Source: Taenia hydatigena
Lineage: Eukaryota > Platyhelminthes > Cestoda > Cyclophyllidea > Taeniidae
Length of the DNA: 64,000 nt
Direction: 5' to 3'
Assembly: GCA_036345935.2 (NCBI GenBank)
Contig: JADWOT020000001.1
Location: 9,975,801-10,039,800, forward strand
The translations under genes and the position numbers were made by a program. The first letter of the stretch is position 1. The number at the start of each line of letters is the position of its first letter. Of this stretch, positions 26,090 through 38,675 are shown one piece after another. Below the pieces are notes generated by a model. The model was not told the DNA's origin, did not search any database, and saw only the letters and a list, made by a program, of their open reading frames with translations.

Positions 26090-27660
26090 GTGGGGCATTA
26101 AAAGGCATGTCAGTTGAGCTTCCGCCTTGAGTATTTCTGCAAGCACCGGACGTATGTTTAGGTAGCGCCTACTTTGGAGACAAGGACTGTCACTGCCTTG
26201 CTGAAAGTGCCTTTGTTTATTATTTATTGTGGTTATTTTATGGCAGCAGGATATGGAATTGACATCCTGCATCCCATCTAATTCTTGAACTCGTTTAGAC
26301 TGCCTAAGCGGGCATCTCTATAACTACTTTAGAATAACTGTCAGATATCACTTACCAACTGTTGGATCATCTTTGGTTCCCAACCAAAATGAAAGAAACA
26401 GAATCTCTTTAGCTCCGACATCATAATGGGAGAAATTTTGTTTAGCTTAGCTGCAAGAGCTTTGGGAATCGGCTATTCAAATGCTGTTATTTGAAGGTAT
26501 TATGAGCGTTGTATGTATCGTTATTAGATTGCGTTCGCGCCATCTTTAAGTGAATTTGTTAAATAAAGTGATTGCAAGTAGGAGGTAACATGCAACATCA
26601 TTTTCGACGTAGTAGTTATTCATCTACAGGAGAAGGCAGAATCTCAGCCGTTTCGCAATTGTTAGTCAGCGTGGGCAATCGCAGAGCTTTTCTCTACTTC
26701 CCTTCCTTCGCCTTACCCTATCTCGCATAACATTTTCTTTGCTAATATCTCACAAAAGAGAATCTAGAAAAAAATTGCGGTGCTAAAATAGGTATGTGCA
26801 GTTTATTGATGTCCTGCCCTAAATTCCACAGGAAGTTATTTTATTCCTTTGCTCCGCCAATTGGAATGAGGAGCACGTTTAAGTTTAAGTGGCCACACTA
26901 GAGTATCTCATTCGCCACTGTACTCGCCCCTGCCGGAACGGTTATCACAAAGCTTTGTCTACTCGGCCTGAGGACCTATTTATCTTTACCCTAAATGACT
27001 ATTAAAGATATTATGTCTTCCAAATGACATAGGGCAGGTGCTCTACAATTTGGCTGTGAGCATCTGGGGCATCTGCGAAAAAGCGAAAAGGAAGCAAATA
27101 CACAGTAATGACCCCTTTGAGGCCAACTTAAAGTGCTCCTTGACCGTCAGCATCAAAAAGAACTGCAATAATTACTGCCGCAAATGAGTTCTCAGGAATC
27201 GCGAAAAGTGGAGTGTTACTCACAAGGCTTGTGTTACTTCTAGTATTCACTTAGCATTTATACGGCTCTATGCATTTTTCGTCACAAAAAGATTTGTTAA
27301 TAGTTTAGGTGCTTTTGACACGTCGGAGATTGGGACTCCCCCTTGGTTGTCTTCCACGGCTTTGCTTCGTGTGGTAGGCAATCTAAACACACCATCTTAA
27401 CTCACTTATTAAGGCCATTTTAGGTGCTTCAATGATGCTGCCACGTGGCTTTTCTTTTCATTTGTGTGCAATCAAAACTATTGCCTAGATTGGTATGTAG
27501 ATTGGTGTTTCGAAATAGGTAATGCTGACAAAAGGGCAGTTACGTTGGAGGCAGTAGTGGATATTGAGGTCAGGGTGGGCTTGACGGTGTAGTGCAAAAT
27601 GCGGCCTCGTTGATTGCATTTGCGGTACATGGGCAACTGTAACAAGCAATTCAAAGTAAA
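26090..27660 (+). repeat. Repeat family C, forward copy
   Basis: Collinear in reverse complement with 37.04-38.6 kb. Blocks include 26460-26650 (38.1-38.29 kb), 27380-27490 (37.24-37.31 kb) and 27530-27620 (37.06-37.16 kb, containing 'ggaggcagtagtggat'). It also aligns forward to 33.0-33.78 kb. The region equivalent to the ORF at 38442-38675 is broken here. Confidence 0.65.
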
Positions 27661-27989
27661 GCATGGAGGTAAAATGAAGAGATAAAGCCTCAGGGGATGA
27701 GAAGAAGTAGGAATAAGAGGAAGTTGTAAGACATTAACTAAAATACCATGCAGTTAGATTTGTAGGCATGCACACATACTAAGGTGGATGAATGGATGCG
27801 AAAGCGATTGAAAGAAGCAATGAAGCTGTAGATAAATCGAAGGGAGATTGTGCGAAGCAGCTACGAAGACATGGAAATGGAGATGCAAATGGAATCTAAT
27901 TGGGAAGTGACTGAGTAAACCCAATCGTCAGTTGGGCATGGTCTTGCAACTAATGTAACGGTGGACAGAATTCTCAATAGTTGTAAATA

Positions 27990-28090
27990 TAATAACCGAT
28001 TGTCTACCCGCTTTGTGATGTTATGTCTGCCGAGAATACTATAATAGCTAAAGTAGTGTCGCCTGCAAACGCGCTATGATGGATATCCAC
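27990..28090 (+). repeat. Small family A fragment
   Basis: The piece around 'atgtctgccgagaatactataatagct' resembles the 25.11-25.17 kb part of family A. It is short and diverged. Confidence 0.3.
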
Positions 28091-28329
28091 TGGGATGCGA
28101 AAGTTCGTCTGCAGTATGGCTTCGGATCTCCAAACGCACATTGCAGGATGTCGGTACCAAAACCAACTTTGGCCATAAATTTGCAGGCAAAAATCAGTTT
28201 AAAAGAATATGGAAACGTTTTGAAGACCCATATCTAAGTAGTTGAACCGCCAAATAAATGGATGAATAAAATTAGAAAGTAATGTGAAGGAAATTGGGGT
28301 GAGGAGAGGCACATTAAATGCTAAATTGG

Positions 28330-29840
28330 CATGTATTTAAGACGTTTATTATTTGCATACATTGAAGTGTACAGATTTTGCTACTCACTTGGCAACGTTT
28401 CGTGCGATTGACGATGCATTTGAGCTTGCACTCAACTGCCTTCTGATGAGGCCACTGGTTGTAGCAAGAACAGGGCACTCACTTCCATCACCGACGTCAC
28501 TACCTCCCCCTTTAACACAGAAGTATATGTGCAAAATAATCTGCAATTAAGTAAAGCGTGAAGGGATGTAATATAATGGGATAGGACTTGACTGTGCGGA
28601 CCAGCGCAGATATGCGGAGAGGAGTGTAGAAGAATAAAGAGCAGTAGGAAGGACCAAAGTGATATGCTGATGATTAAATTGCATCAAGGCGAGTCTGCAG
28701 TCCCAGGCGTTCCACTTCCAGTACCTTCCTGTGTGCTATCCCAGACCGGCGTAGCACAAACTCAGTGGGCCCCAAGTCTATGGGCATCTACGCAAGGCTA
28801 TCGCTGACGCTACCTCATTCATACTAATGTCCACTTAGCTTTTAACTTCTTTTACCATCTGCATATTCTACTGATTCTCCTTTCCTTTTGCTGTCTTAGC
28901 CACTGCCCTAAAATCACTAAAAACTTCAGCTTTTTACCACTTTTCTGGTGTTACCCTAAGAATTTTATGCTTAAATCATTCTTTTTCCATCCATCCTACT
29001 AAATTCATTAATTTTCTTTGATTTACTTAAAAAATCATTTTATTTTTGTGTCGGAAATATTTGAAAAGCTTTGGCACTGTATGCAACTTTCCGTCCCAAA
29101 TCAGGTATTATTCGATGATGAACAATGCGTCCTTAGTCCTAAAATGACAAGGGTGTGACATAACCCATCAGTTAACGTGTCCAGTTTCACATGCTTCTCC
29201 CACGGTTAATATTAAATACGGTACTGCACTTTATTAATAAATTGATCAAATATGCATTGTCTGAATTTGCGTTGATGGTGACGTGGGCCCCTTCTCAATT
29301 CTCAAATCTGTCACAGATGACGTGAGTGGTTCTCAAATAAGCCCGTATGGTATGACCAGATTCTGGTCTCATTTTGTGCTACAGTGACTAAAACGTCAAT
29401 TCGTTATAAGCCCCTCTCACGTTCTTTTACTTCACCGTCCGCTGTCTCCACGCCTTACTGAGTCGTTTGACAATCTGCTTAGGGAAGAAGGGTTCAGGCA
29501 TAACGGTGTTCAATATATGCCATAGTAGACACACCGCCTGTGTACGAAAGTGGTCAACTTTAATAGGAGTTCTAGCTCGTCTGAAACGAGAAAAAATACG
29601 TTAATGCTGCGTAAATACGAAACATTTTCCAAAAACAAAATAAAACCAAGCGTTACTGTTGGCGCTACTGGGTTGGGAAAGAAATACAGTGTGTGAGAGA
29701 CAACCAGCAATACTGTCATTAAATGCTGTAAGTTATTCACTCGATCAGCTGCAATGTTGTCGTAAGGCCAGTCCAATCCACCTTTCTGCTGTGGCTTCGA
29801 CAACAGACTGGCTGAGTAGTCCTCTATTGCCAACATTTCA
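28330..29840 (+). repeat. Repeat family A, full b-type copy
   Basis: Starts with the shared family A 5' part ('ctgatgaggccactggttg', 'tagcacaaactcagtggg') and from about 28.9 kb follows the b-type 3' half seen at 780-1640 and, inverted, at 36.0-36.8 kb. The antisense pair of 108-109 codon ORFs near 29.5-30.0 kb overlaps its end and is unsupported. Confidence 0.65.
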
Positions 29841-30574
29841 TTCAGATGAATCCGCGTTGTTAAAAATTAAAAAAAATGCTGCTACTACATTTGGAATCAA
29901 TTTTTTATCAAAGGGCCGTATCTACGAAATTGGAAGCAGCAGAAGAGGGCAGCACCTGCTCTCTTTTGAAGGAAGAATAAGTCCATGATAGTAAATTACA
30001 ACTGATGTACATATTCACTGCCTCAAAATACATAAGAATCACTCCCATTTTGTAATCAATTTAAACTGTCTTTGTATTGCATCTAAGTGCACCTACCGAT
30101 GTAATTCGCTTTGAAGTGACGCGACAGTTAATGATGGTATCTGAGGCAACGAGAAAAGACAAGAGAAATAGAGAATATAAGCAATAGTTTGACTACGAGT
30201 AGTTGGCTTCCCGTTCTCGTCGAAAAGCTGTATTTACTTATCAACATTCGAGCTGCTCATGAGGCCAGCATGCGTGAAACTATTTGACTTCAAATTCAAC
30301 GGCGCATGAGATGAGGTAATGTTTGCCACCCTTTCAGAGTTTACTCAGCCCATTCGGTCAAATTACTTGCGTAATGGACTCAAATACTATTAGTGGGTCC
30401 ACTACGTAGGAATCTGACTGAATTAACCAGAGAGCACTGTGTCAGGAACCTTAAAGAAGGTCATTTGTGACGCGAGTGGTGTGACGACTGGTTAGCGCCT
30501 TAAATCAGACCGTGGGTGGTAAAAGTCGCACGAGTTGGACAGATGAATTCCATTTGTTGATCACGAGCTGAAAG

Positions 30575-30898
30575 ATGATGGAAGTAAGGCTGTGCAATCC
30601 AGTAATATGTTTAGTAACTCTTTTGCTTTATTTACTAGTAGAAGTACTTGCAGTGCAAACTGACTTTCACGATCATATCGCTCATTATGTCACCAACACC
30701 ACTCCACTTGTTGTCCATACGATTTACACCTATAAGAAACAATGCGCTTCGTCTTTACGTTCCCATATCTGCCCGGAGTTTAATGCACTACAAACTAAAG
30801 TAGCTGTCATGAATTTCTTGTTAAACGTGATACAAATGCGCGCCAGACCGATCTGCATGATGCTGCTGGAGAGTGCACTCGCAACACTTATCCGCTAA
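30575..30898 (+). CDS. Small protein with a signal-peptide-like start, hypothetical
   Basis: A 107-codon single-exon ORF. The first 27 residues look like a secretion signal: a short polar start (MMEVR), a hydrophobic core (VICLVTLLLYLLVEVLAV) and a plausible cleavage after VLA. The rest contains an NTT glycosylation motif near residue 41, three Cys in the middle and later part, and ends in ATLIR. It does not lie in any repeat family recognised here. No homology is recognised, and a frame of this length can arise by chance in 64 kb, so it is a candidate only. If real, it would be a small secreted protein. An in-frame alternative start is the second Met. Confidence 0.35.
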   Translation: MMEVRLCNPVICLVTLLLYLLVEVLAVQTDFHDHIAHYVTNTTPLVVHTIYTYKKQCASSLRSHICPEFNALQTKVAVMNFLLNVIQMRARPICMMLLESALATLIR

Positions 30899-30899
30899 G

Positions 30900-33000
30900 G
30901 AAAGTACCAGCTGCATTGACTAGTCACAATGAGGTGTGCTCGCACAAATCAACGGCAGCCTAAGTTACCTGTGTTAAAGACGTTCATGAAATAAAAAACA
31001 ATTAGTAGAAAAATTGCAGCAATTATTTGGACAAATGGCTACTAAAAGAAAGCAATTTGATTTGAAGACGCAGCTATTGGTCGCTTAATAAGCTTCATTC
31101 CAAGAGTGTTTGTTAACAGTTCAATGACATTGTGGCTACAGCTTCGTTTTAGCGTTAGCAGTCAGTTTAGTAGGAATCCCATTCATTGTATGCCGCATTT
31201 AAGCTTCTGATCTTCGGTTAATATAATTATGAAAAGGAAGTACGGGCTAATGTTTAATCAGTTTTCGAATGTCTCAGTTTCTGCCTTAGAGCCCACCTCC
31301 TCCTCCTCGCTTGCCTCCAAATCATGTAACAATCAGCGTTGTGTTGACAGCAATTGGTCCAAATAAACGCGGAAATCGTGACAACTATTCAATCAACATT
31401 TGACGCAGCACCTATGTAGGTTAACCAAATTAAAAGATGTGGTTCATATTTCTACTATGGACAAATTGTGAGGGAGAACGAAAAGTTATGCGAATGATTT
31501 GTAATGACAAGTTGTCAACTATAATGTTAATTATCTCAAGAACAGCTTGAGCTACCATGTCTCGCTAGCTGTCACTGACACCTGATGTGAACACTTGAGG
31601 CCGTCGAATCAACATCAGAGTAATGACCACTTCCCTTGTAGGCATGAGCAGCCATTGACTCTGTACCGCGCAATGGTTTAAGGCAAAGTGATGAGCTCTC
31701 GATCGAATGATGGAAAAGGGCTAAGGCCAAATCCCTGAGGGCCTTATTATAACAGACTGCTAGTGGATTAGCAGGAGGCTGGATTACCCTTAAGCTCTCA
31801 AGTAAAATAACTCAAGATAGACTGTGGAAATGGAAACCAACTTATGTAAAACTGGTTCACAGTATGTGTGGACGACGTCGCTGGATAGATTTCTGGTTCA
31901 TTGATTTGCGAGGATGCAAAAACCTGCAATTTAAATGCTGCCGGTCAAAGATGCTTGCACTCTTAGATTTGCTTTAATAGGATTCCATTTGCATTTTCAC
32001 TGTATAATCGCAAAGGTGAAGGCAAGTTGAGGTATCATATACCGCGATAAGAGACGCAGCACTAAGGCTCTTTATAACAATTCCTGTTACTCCACATTTT
32101 AGCATTACAATGCTGAATTGCACGCAGACAATTAACAAACTCTTGCAATCACAGAATATTGAAAGGAGACAATATTACCGAGTTTCAATATATTTGGCAT
32201 GATAAATTATAGCTAGCTGACCTGCCATTTTGCTCGTTTTACTCTCTTGTGCCACGAACCCATCTATTTTATTTCAAATGATAAGGAAAAGCATCGATTC
32301 TTTAACAGGGACCACTGAACTCGATAACTTGTTGCGAATTGTTACAAGACTTCTCCTTCATCTCTCCGAACGTCATTCAAAGCCAAGCACCAAATAAACG
32401 CAGCGTTCTTCCTTTCAAAATTTATGGGAATTAAAAGCGTAAATTCGAATGTTTAGCTTTTTGCGCTTGCTCTCTTTATAAAAGCAACGCTTTCTTTGCA
32501 CTGCCGTGCAAAATATCGCACTAATTTTGACTTATTTAATTATGCCAACAGCTGCGATCGTTATATACGGTAACAGCAACAAAACAGGAGTCAACGGTTG
32601 TGGCTGTGCTTAAATTTCTGCACTATTCAATGGAAAAATTGGTCGTTCAAGTTCTGGAAGAGACCAACCGAAAAGAAGTGTTGAACTCGGTCTTGGTACC
32701 CCGGCTGTTATATTGCCTACAAACACGATGAATGTTGCCAGCAGAACCACCCCTATGTTGGTAGATTGACATGTTCGTTGGAACCACAGACGGACAACAC
32801 TTTGAAGATGCTTGCATAGATGTGTGCAGTTTACCTATGTCAATCTCGATTTCGCCGCATTTGCTGTCAGCGCTGCCTTGAATTCCATATGGCGGAATCT
32901 TATGTCCTTACTCATCAATCGGAGGGAGGTTCACGCTGAGACTTCAGTAGTCACTCTAAAGTATGCCTAGCAGAGCTCACTGGAGCGCGCTAACCACACC
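30900..33000. other. No gene seen
   Basis: About 2.1 kb with stops in all frames. No ORF of 60 codons or more, no recognised repeat landmark and no RNA gene. Confidence 0.45.
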
Positions 33001-33780
33001 CGCTAATATCCTGGTTCTAGACAGAATGCTTACCATGAAGATTTGTCCATTTGGCCTAAGAACTCAATCATCCTTACCTTAACTTGGATAATGGGGACAT
33101 TATTAATGTCTTCTGCATGACGCGAGTCAGATGTTCCACAATTTACCCACGCTCATCTGAATCATAGGACTGTGTGCCGCATAGTAGGAGTCCGTATCAT
33201 TACTAGTTATGCGGGCAAAATTAAAGCATGTGCGGTACAGTGAACCGTTTGAAGTGAACTTGAACACTTCCTTAACTGCCAGCGTCAACAAGACCCTTAA
33301 TAGTTGTTACCACAAATAAAGCCCAGAAGTCGAAATAAGTGCTTAATAAGACCACTCGTCAGATCAGGGAGTTAGCCACATCTCATGTGCTAATCCGGGT
33401 ATTCGCTTGACCTTTGTCCGGTTTTGCAAACTTTGATGCAAGAGAATTTTTGAGGATTTCGAGTGCTGTTGATGGGTTGAAGATTATGACTACCTGATGG
33501 ATGTGTTCCACAACTTTGCCTCGTGTGCCTGGTAAGCTAAAACATACCGTCTTAACTTACCTGCTACTGCACTCTGACGCAATGCGGTGGTCATAAGCTG
33601 GTAGTCTCATTGAATGCAGTCCTCGACTTCCACTGCACTAATGAGTTGCGCCTCTGACCTTAGGATTGCCTCTACTGGCTTCCATTCTAAAAGTCTAGTG
33701 TGTTGACAAACATCAGCACACCATTTGGACCATCAATCCACTCATTAAGTGGTTGCAGCGTATAATCTGATCATATTTTA
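33000..33780 (+). repeat. Repeat family C, second forward copy
   Basis: Follows 26.94-27.5 kb: 'taatgtcttctgcatgacg', 'cttccttaactgccagcgtc', 'cacctgtctta..' type blocks and the 'tgcctcgtgtgcctggtaag' stretch match in order. It is more diverged than the 37-38 kb copy. Confidence 0.5.
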
Positions 33781-36000
33781 CAAACTTAAGATCTGGTTTT
33801 TTGGTTATGCCAAGGCCGAGGATGCGGATAGAGAGCCAGCTAAAAGGCCATAATTTTTTGAGTAGTTTTCTTTGCCGGAGTATAAACAGGAAACCATGCG
33901 CTACCTACTTTTAGAGAGTTGCAAAATTCAGGCGTTTTGCTTTCGGGTGATCTAAAAATGTTGCCTTGCTGTTATTCTCTTTGATTGCCTTTGGCCCTAG
34001 GCCTAAAGCCTATTCTCAGGTGTACACCTGCAGGCCCTTTCAGCGTTCCTTACACACTGCCATAGCTCCTTTTAGGAGAAAATGATACATTCTAATTACG
34101 CAATTTCCACTTTCTTGTGTTAATTGAATAGTGGGTCGCAAAAAGTAGCATTTTCTCTGTCAAAATCAAGCCCATTCCAAGTTCTTATGTAATCCACCAA
34201 AAGCTCATGTGTATTTATTTGCAAATAAAACAAGACCGCCTCATAGCACTGAATGACAGGTAAAGCATAATTTTTTTCTTGAGTTTCCTGGTTTTCACAG
34301 ATCCAATTGGCTTCACACACCCTAATTGCCTTCAAATTATGGAGGAAAAACATGTGCTACTCACTTTGAGGAGTTAGACGCATCGACACTTTACTAGGTG
34401 GAAGACTTTATGCTCTACTCCAGCTGACGAAATCACACCACGCATAAATGTTCATGCCGTGCTTCCACGCCACCGCATAGAACTGTTTAAGAGGCAAACA
34501 GCTCTTCATGGCTTTGACAGCAGACTCTCAGCAACACAACACTTTGTTGTTCTATTTCATGCAATGAAGACTAATGAGGAATTTCTGCGCCCTCTGTAAA
34601 CGAGATCTTGGTGCATTCTAGCAAAAAGGTCTTTTGAGTAAAACATCTACTAGAAAAGATCAAAATGTACTTTTCTTCCATTTAACTCTTCACGGACATC
34701 TGCCTTGAAGTAGATTACCTTCGTCTCTCCTTTCTAGCATACCTCGACCATCTTCACTTAGGCTTTATGCCAACATCGACGATAGATGGTCATGAGTAGG
34801 GGCTAGCAGCTGCACACTCGAAGGTGAGTTGAGTAAGCAACGGGTTTCTAAGAATGCTACACACGAAGTCCCCTATAGCCGCCATCTACTACCTACAATG
34901 AATGCCCTTAAAAGAAGCATAGACACAAAGGCTAACACAAATGCAAGCTTGCTAATTCTGGTTAGTAGTTTGAGGACAACCACTTTAGTAGCCATCATTG
35001 GAGTTGACATCTCCCCTGAAGCCAGGCCATTGCGAAGTCTACTTTTTGTTCTCACTCCAATTGAGAAATGTGCTCGGCTTTATGCGCGTTTAAGCGATTG
35101 CATTTCGTCTCATTTGCCGTAGAGGGGTGGTTATTGAATCCTTTAAAAGCTAAACTTGCTTCAGATTGTAGACAAGTCAACTGGCGTAATGACAGTCTGT
35201 ATTACCATTCCCAGTGTTCGTTATTGCATCCGCTCCGAGGATATACTCAACCCAAGATGATGGAGAGATAAAACAAAATAATTTTAGGCTTTACCGACGC
35301 GCCTCCTTGCACTATCCTTATCGTATGATCTGCAAAGTTGCTGGCATGGAAAAGGACACAAAAGTCACATTTTAATTTGTAGTGAGTGCGGGAGACATTG
35401 GCAAAAAAGGGATAAACTTGGCAAGGGTACAATGTCGAAAATAAAGACGCTCACCATGATGTTGGTGCATTATTTACTAGCACTGCGCACTGACAAAAGT
35501 CGCCAAAAGTGAAAGTTACTCCAAATCCACTTCGACTTCTTCGCATATTCGGATGGTATCCTTAGCAGTTAGTCATTTTCTAGTAGGCGTGGATCCAATC
35601 CAAGAATAGTGCCAACATTTTGTTTCCGTTTCAAGCACTGCAAATTTATCTGGACGAACAATCGACAACAAAAGACCACAGCTAGTAGGTGGGTTGAACT
35701 CACCTTGCCGCAATATTGCCGATGATGGAACAAAACCTCACAGAATTATATGACAGAAATGGTAGTTGTCTCTCTCACACTCGATTTTTCTCCTAACCTA
35801 GTAGCCCTAATATTTGGTAAGTGAAGTTTAGTTTCATTTTTGCTTCCTGAAAATTATCCTGAACGCGGCAATGACGCATTACCTCCCTCCTCCTAGACCA
35901 TGTAGATCTCCTAGTAAATCGGTGATTTTTTCCACAGATGGTGTGTCCACTTTAACGTATATATAACAGTTAAAGTCCTGGACCATTCTCACCCAGACAG
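33780..36000. other. Intergenic DNA with weak ORFs only
   Basis: Holds a 77-codon minus-strand ORF (34120-34353) and an antisense pair at 34829-35122. The minus member of that pair has a hydrophobic stretch (LAFVLAFVSMLLL). None has splice support or a recognisable domain, so none is called. Confidence 0.35.
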
Positions 36001-36810
36001 GTTATTATGCAGCCCAGTAGGGCATAGAGGCAGCGGACGGTGTAGTAAAAGAGCGTTTAAACGGCCTATACCAAATTGACATTTTTTGACACTGTAGCAC
36101 CAAATGAGACCAGAAACTGCTCATGTGATACGAGTCTTGTTGATGAACCACTAACGTCATTTGTGACACATTTGGAAATAAGGAAAGTGTCCATGGCGCC
36201 ATCGAAGTGCAGTTTGAGCAGGTTGTTAAACGACGCAGTAAGGCATGGAGGCAGTGGACAGAGAAGTAGAAGAACGCGAGAATTGTTGATAACGAATCGG
36301 TATTTTAGGCACTGTAGCACCAAATGAGACTAGAAACGGCTCAAACAGTGCTTGTTTGATGCATTTCCTGACAGAGTGCAATAATGTATTGAATATCATT
36401 GGCGCTAAAAGTGTGTGGGACTGAACAGGTTAACTGGATAGTGTTGGCACAGCTCTGCCACTTTAAGACTAAGGCTGCATTGTTCATGATCAAATAATAC
36501 CTGATTCGGAACTGCATGCTGCATATAGTGCTAAAAGTCTTAAAATATTTCTGGCACGAAATTTTGGTGATGAGTTGGACACAACGGGAAAAACCAGTAA
36601 ATTTGGCAGAATGAACAGAAAACAAATGATGTAGTCGAGAAAATTCTGAGTGAAACACCAGACTAGTGTAAAAAGCTGAAACTTGAGTAATTTGTGGGGC
36701 GTAGCTTGAATAGCATGTAAGGCAAGGGAAGCAATAGAATGCGCAGTTGGTTAAGAAATTAGGGATTTGAGTGGTTACTACCAATCGGAGAACCAACGCC
36801 TGCAATAGTT
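36000..36810 (-). repeat. Repeat family A, inverted b-type 3' half, with an internal short duplication
   Basis: Reverse complement of 28.9-29.5 kb and 850-1450. Near its left end a segment containing 'actgtagcaccaaatgaga' occurs twice, about 220 bases apart (near 36090 and 36310), each followed by similar sequence. The 154-codon minus-strand ORF at 36341-36805 is the longest in the window but lies inside the repeat, and the other copies carry stops in that frame. It is treated as chance. Confidence 0.6.
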
Positions 36811-37039
36811 ATGCGCAGATGCCTATGGGCTTGGCTCCCCGCAATCCCCATTCCATTTATTCACAGCTTCATTCATCCCTTCATTCACTTTCACACGCAC
36901 TCATCTATCCTAGCTTGTGTGCATGCCTACAACTCCAACCACATTGCATAGAAATTAATTTCTCTTACCTTCCTGTAGTTCCTGCTTCTTCTCTTTTCCG
37001 GTTCTCTCTCTTCCTTTTTTCTATCTATACCTTACTTTA

Positions 37040-38620
37040 GAATGCCTGTTGCAGTTGTCCATTCACCTGCAAATGCAATCTACGAGGCCTCATTTCGCAC
37101 TACACCAACGAAGGTGCACCTATTAATCTTTGGTTGATACTGTGGACCCCACCCTGACCTCAACATCCACTACTGCCTCCAACGTCACTGCTTCTTCCCT
37201 TAGCATTACATCTTTGTTTAACTTGCATCTTATTCTAGGCAATAGTTTTGATTGCACACAAATGAGAGGCGAGGTCATGTGGTGGCATCATTGAGGCACC
37301 CAAAATGGCCTTAACCACACGAAACGTGGTCGTGGAACACGGCCAAGAGGCAGTCCCAATCTCTGACGTGTCAATAGCGCCTGAACTCCTAACAAATACC
37401 CATGTGTTAAAAAGTGCAAAATTCGTGCAAATGCCGTGGGATTAAAACTCTACTCTTTACGATTTTTGCATGATTATTTTTGGTAGTAAGTATTGGTGCT
37501 CTTAACAATACTGGCAGTCAAGAAAATCTTCAAGCTGACCTTGAAGGCTCACCCTTCCGCCTGCGCCACTTTTTGCCTATATAGGAAGCAGTTGCGCGAC
37601 GCTTTCTTGTGTGCCCCACAGTTCTATGCTCCAGACGCCTAAAGGCAACTTGTGAAGCATCTGTCCTTCGTCATGTGAAAGATATTTGCAACATCCTCAA
37701 TTGCCATTTGAGGTAAAGATGAATAAGTTCCTAAACCAACTAGACAAATTTTCGCAAAAACGATTTTGTCAGGAACCAGTGTAGCGACGAATGAGATTAG
37801 CGCGCTTCAATGAACTCTGCCAGGCGTGCAATAGAGGGAACATTGAAATCGAAAAGTGCGCCTTCTTCCAATAATCTTTAATATTCGTAAAACTTAAGGC
37901 AGCGCTGGCAACGGATGCGGTAGATTCGAGTGTCACGTCAATGTACTGCATTTCCTTATGCAAGCACTGTGAATTTTTCTCCCAAAACAACCTTTTTGTG
38001 ATTTTAGTGGCAAAGGATTGTCAAATGAGGTGGAAAAGGGTAGAGGGGGGAGAGCAGCGAGAACTTTCACAATTTTCCACTTTTACTAGCATAAGCGGAA
38101 CTGCTGAGATTCTGCCTTCTGCTGCTGATGAACAACTGCTACGTTGCAAATGACGTCACACGTCACCTCCTACTTGCATTCATTTTGTCTAAAAAATTCA
38201 CCCTAAGATCGCAGAAATGCGACCGAATCAGGATAAATGCAAGGTTCTAAATACCTTTAAATACTAGCATTTGAATGGGCGAATCCCACAATTCCTGCAG
38301 CTACGTGAACCGAAATTTCTTTCAGTAGGATGGACGACGCCACGAAATTTGATTCCATTTATTCTGGTCGGAAAATCAAGATGATGCAACAGTTGATAAG
38401 CGATTTTAACAGTTTATCAAAAGTAATTTAGTGATGCCTAGTCAGACAGGCCAAATGAGCTCAGAAATTGAATCGGACCCATTTGCCATTTCCGCAACAT
38501 GCTGCTGTAGAAGTATGGCACTTATAGCACGTTCATAACACTCCTCAGCTCCAAGGTGGGCAAGTAGCTGAACAGTTGGAATACATTCAGTAGCCCTCTT
38601 CACCTCCACTCCGCTTACAT
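37040..38620 (-). repeat. Repeat family C, inverted copy
   Basis: Reverse complement of 26.09-27.66 kb over about 1.6 kb. Near the right end it retains a 77-codon open frame (38442-38675, listed separately). To its right a long pyrimidine-rich tract begins abruptly. Confidence 0.65.
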
Positions 38621-38675
38621 CGCAAACCAGTGCACTTTTCGCCAACTTTCTTCCTTCATCCTTCTCTTTATTCAA
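38442..38675 (-). CDS. 77-codon ORF inside repeat C, unrecognised
   Basis: The translation reads like protein: a charged start (MNKEKDEGRKLAKSALVCD), then VKRATECIPTVQLLAHLGAE and a Gln/His-rich helix with AILLQQHVAEMANGS, with mixed third-base use. It lies at the outer end of the inverted family C copy. The aligned part of the 26 kb copy has changes that break the frame. It could be the last trace of a protein once encoded by the element, a host exon captured by it, or chance. No family is recognised. Confidence 0.25.
   Translation of the reverse strand: MNKEKDEGRKLAKSALVCDVSGVEVKRATECIPTVQLLAHLGAEECYERAISAILLQQHVAEMANGSDSISELIWPV

Noticed and set aside
36341..36805. 154-codon minus-strand ORF, the longest in the window
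   Set aside because: It lies in the b-type half of family A; the other copies near 1 kb and 29 kb do not keep the frame, and it has no domain.
37769..37990. 73-codon minus-strand ORF that reads somewhat like protein
   Set aside because: Inside repeat C; the matching part of the 26 kb copy has stops and indels.
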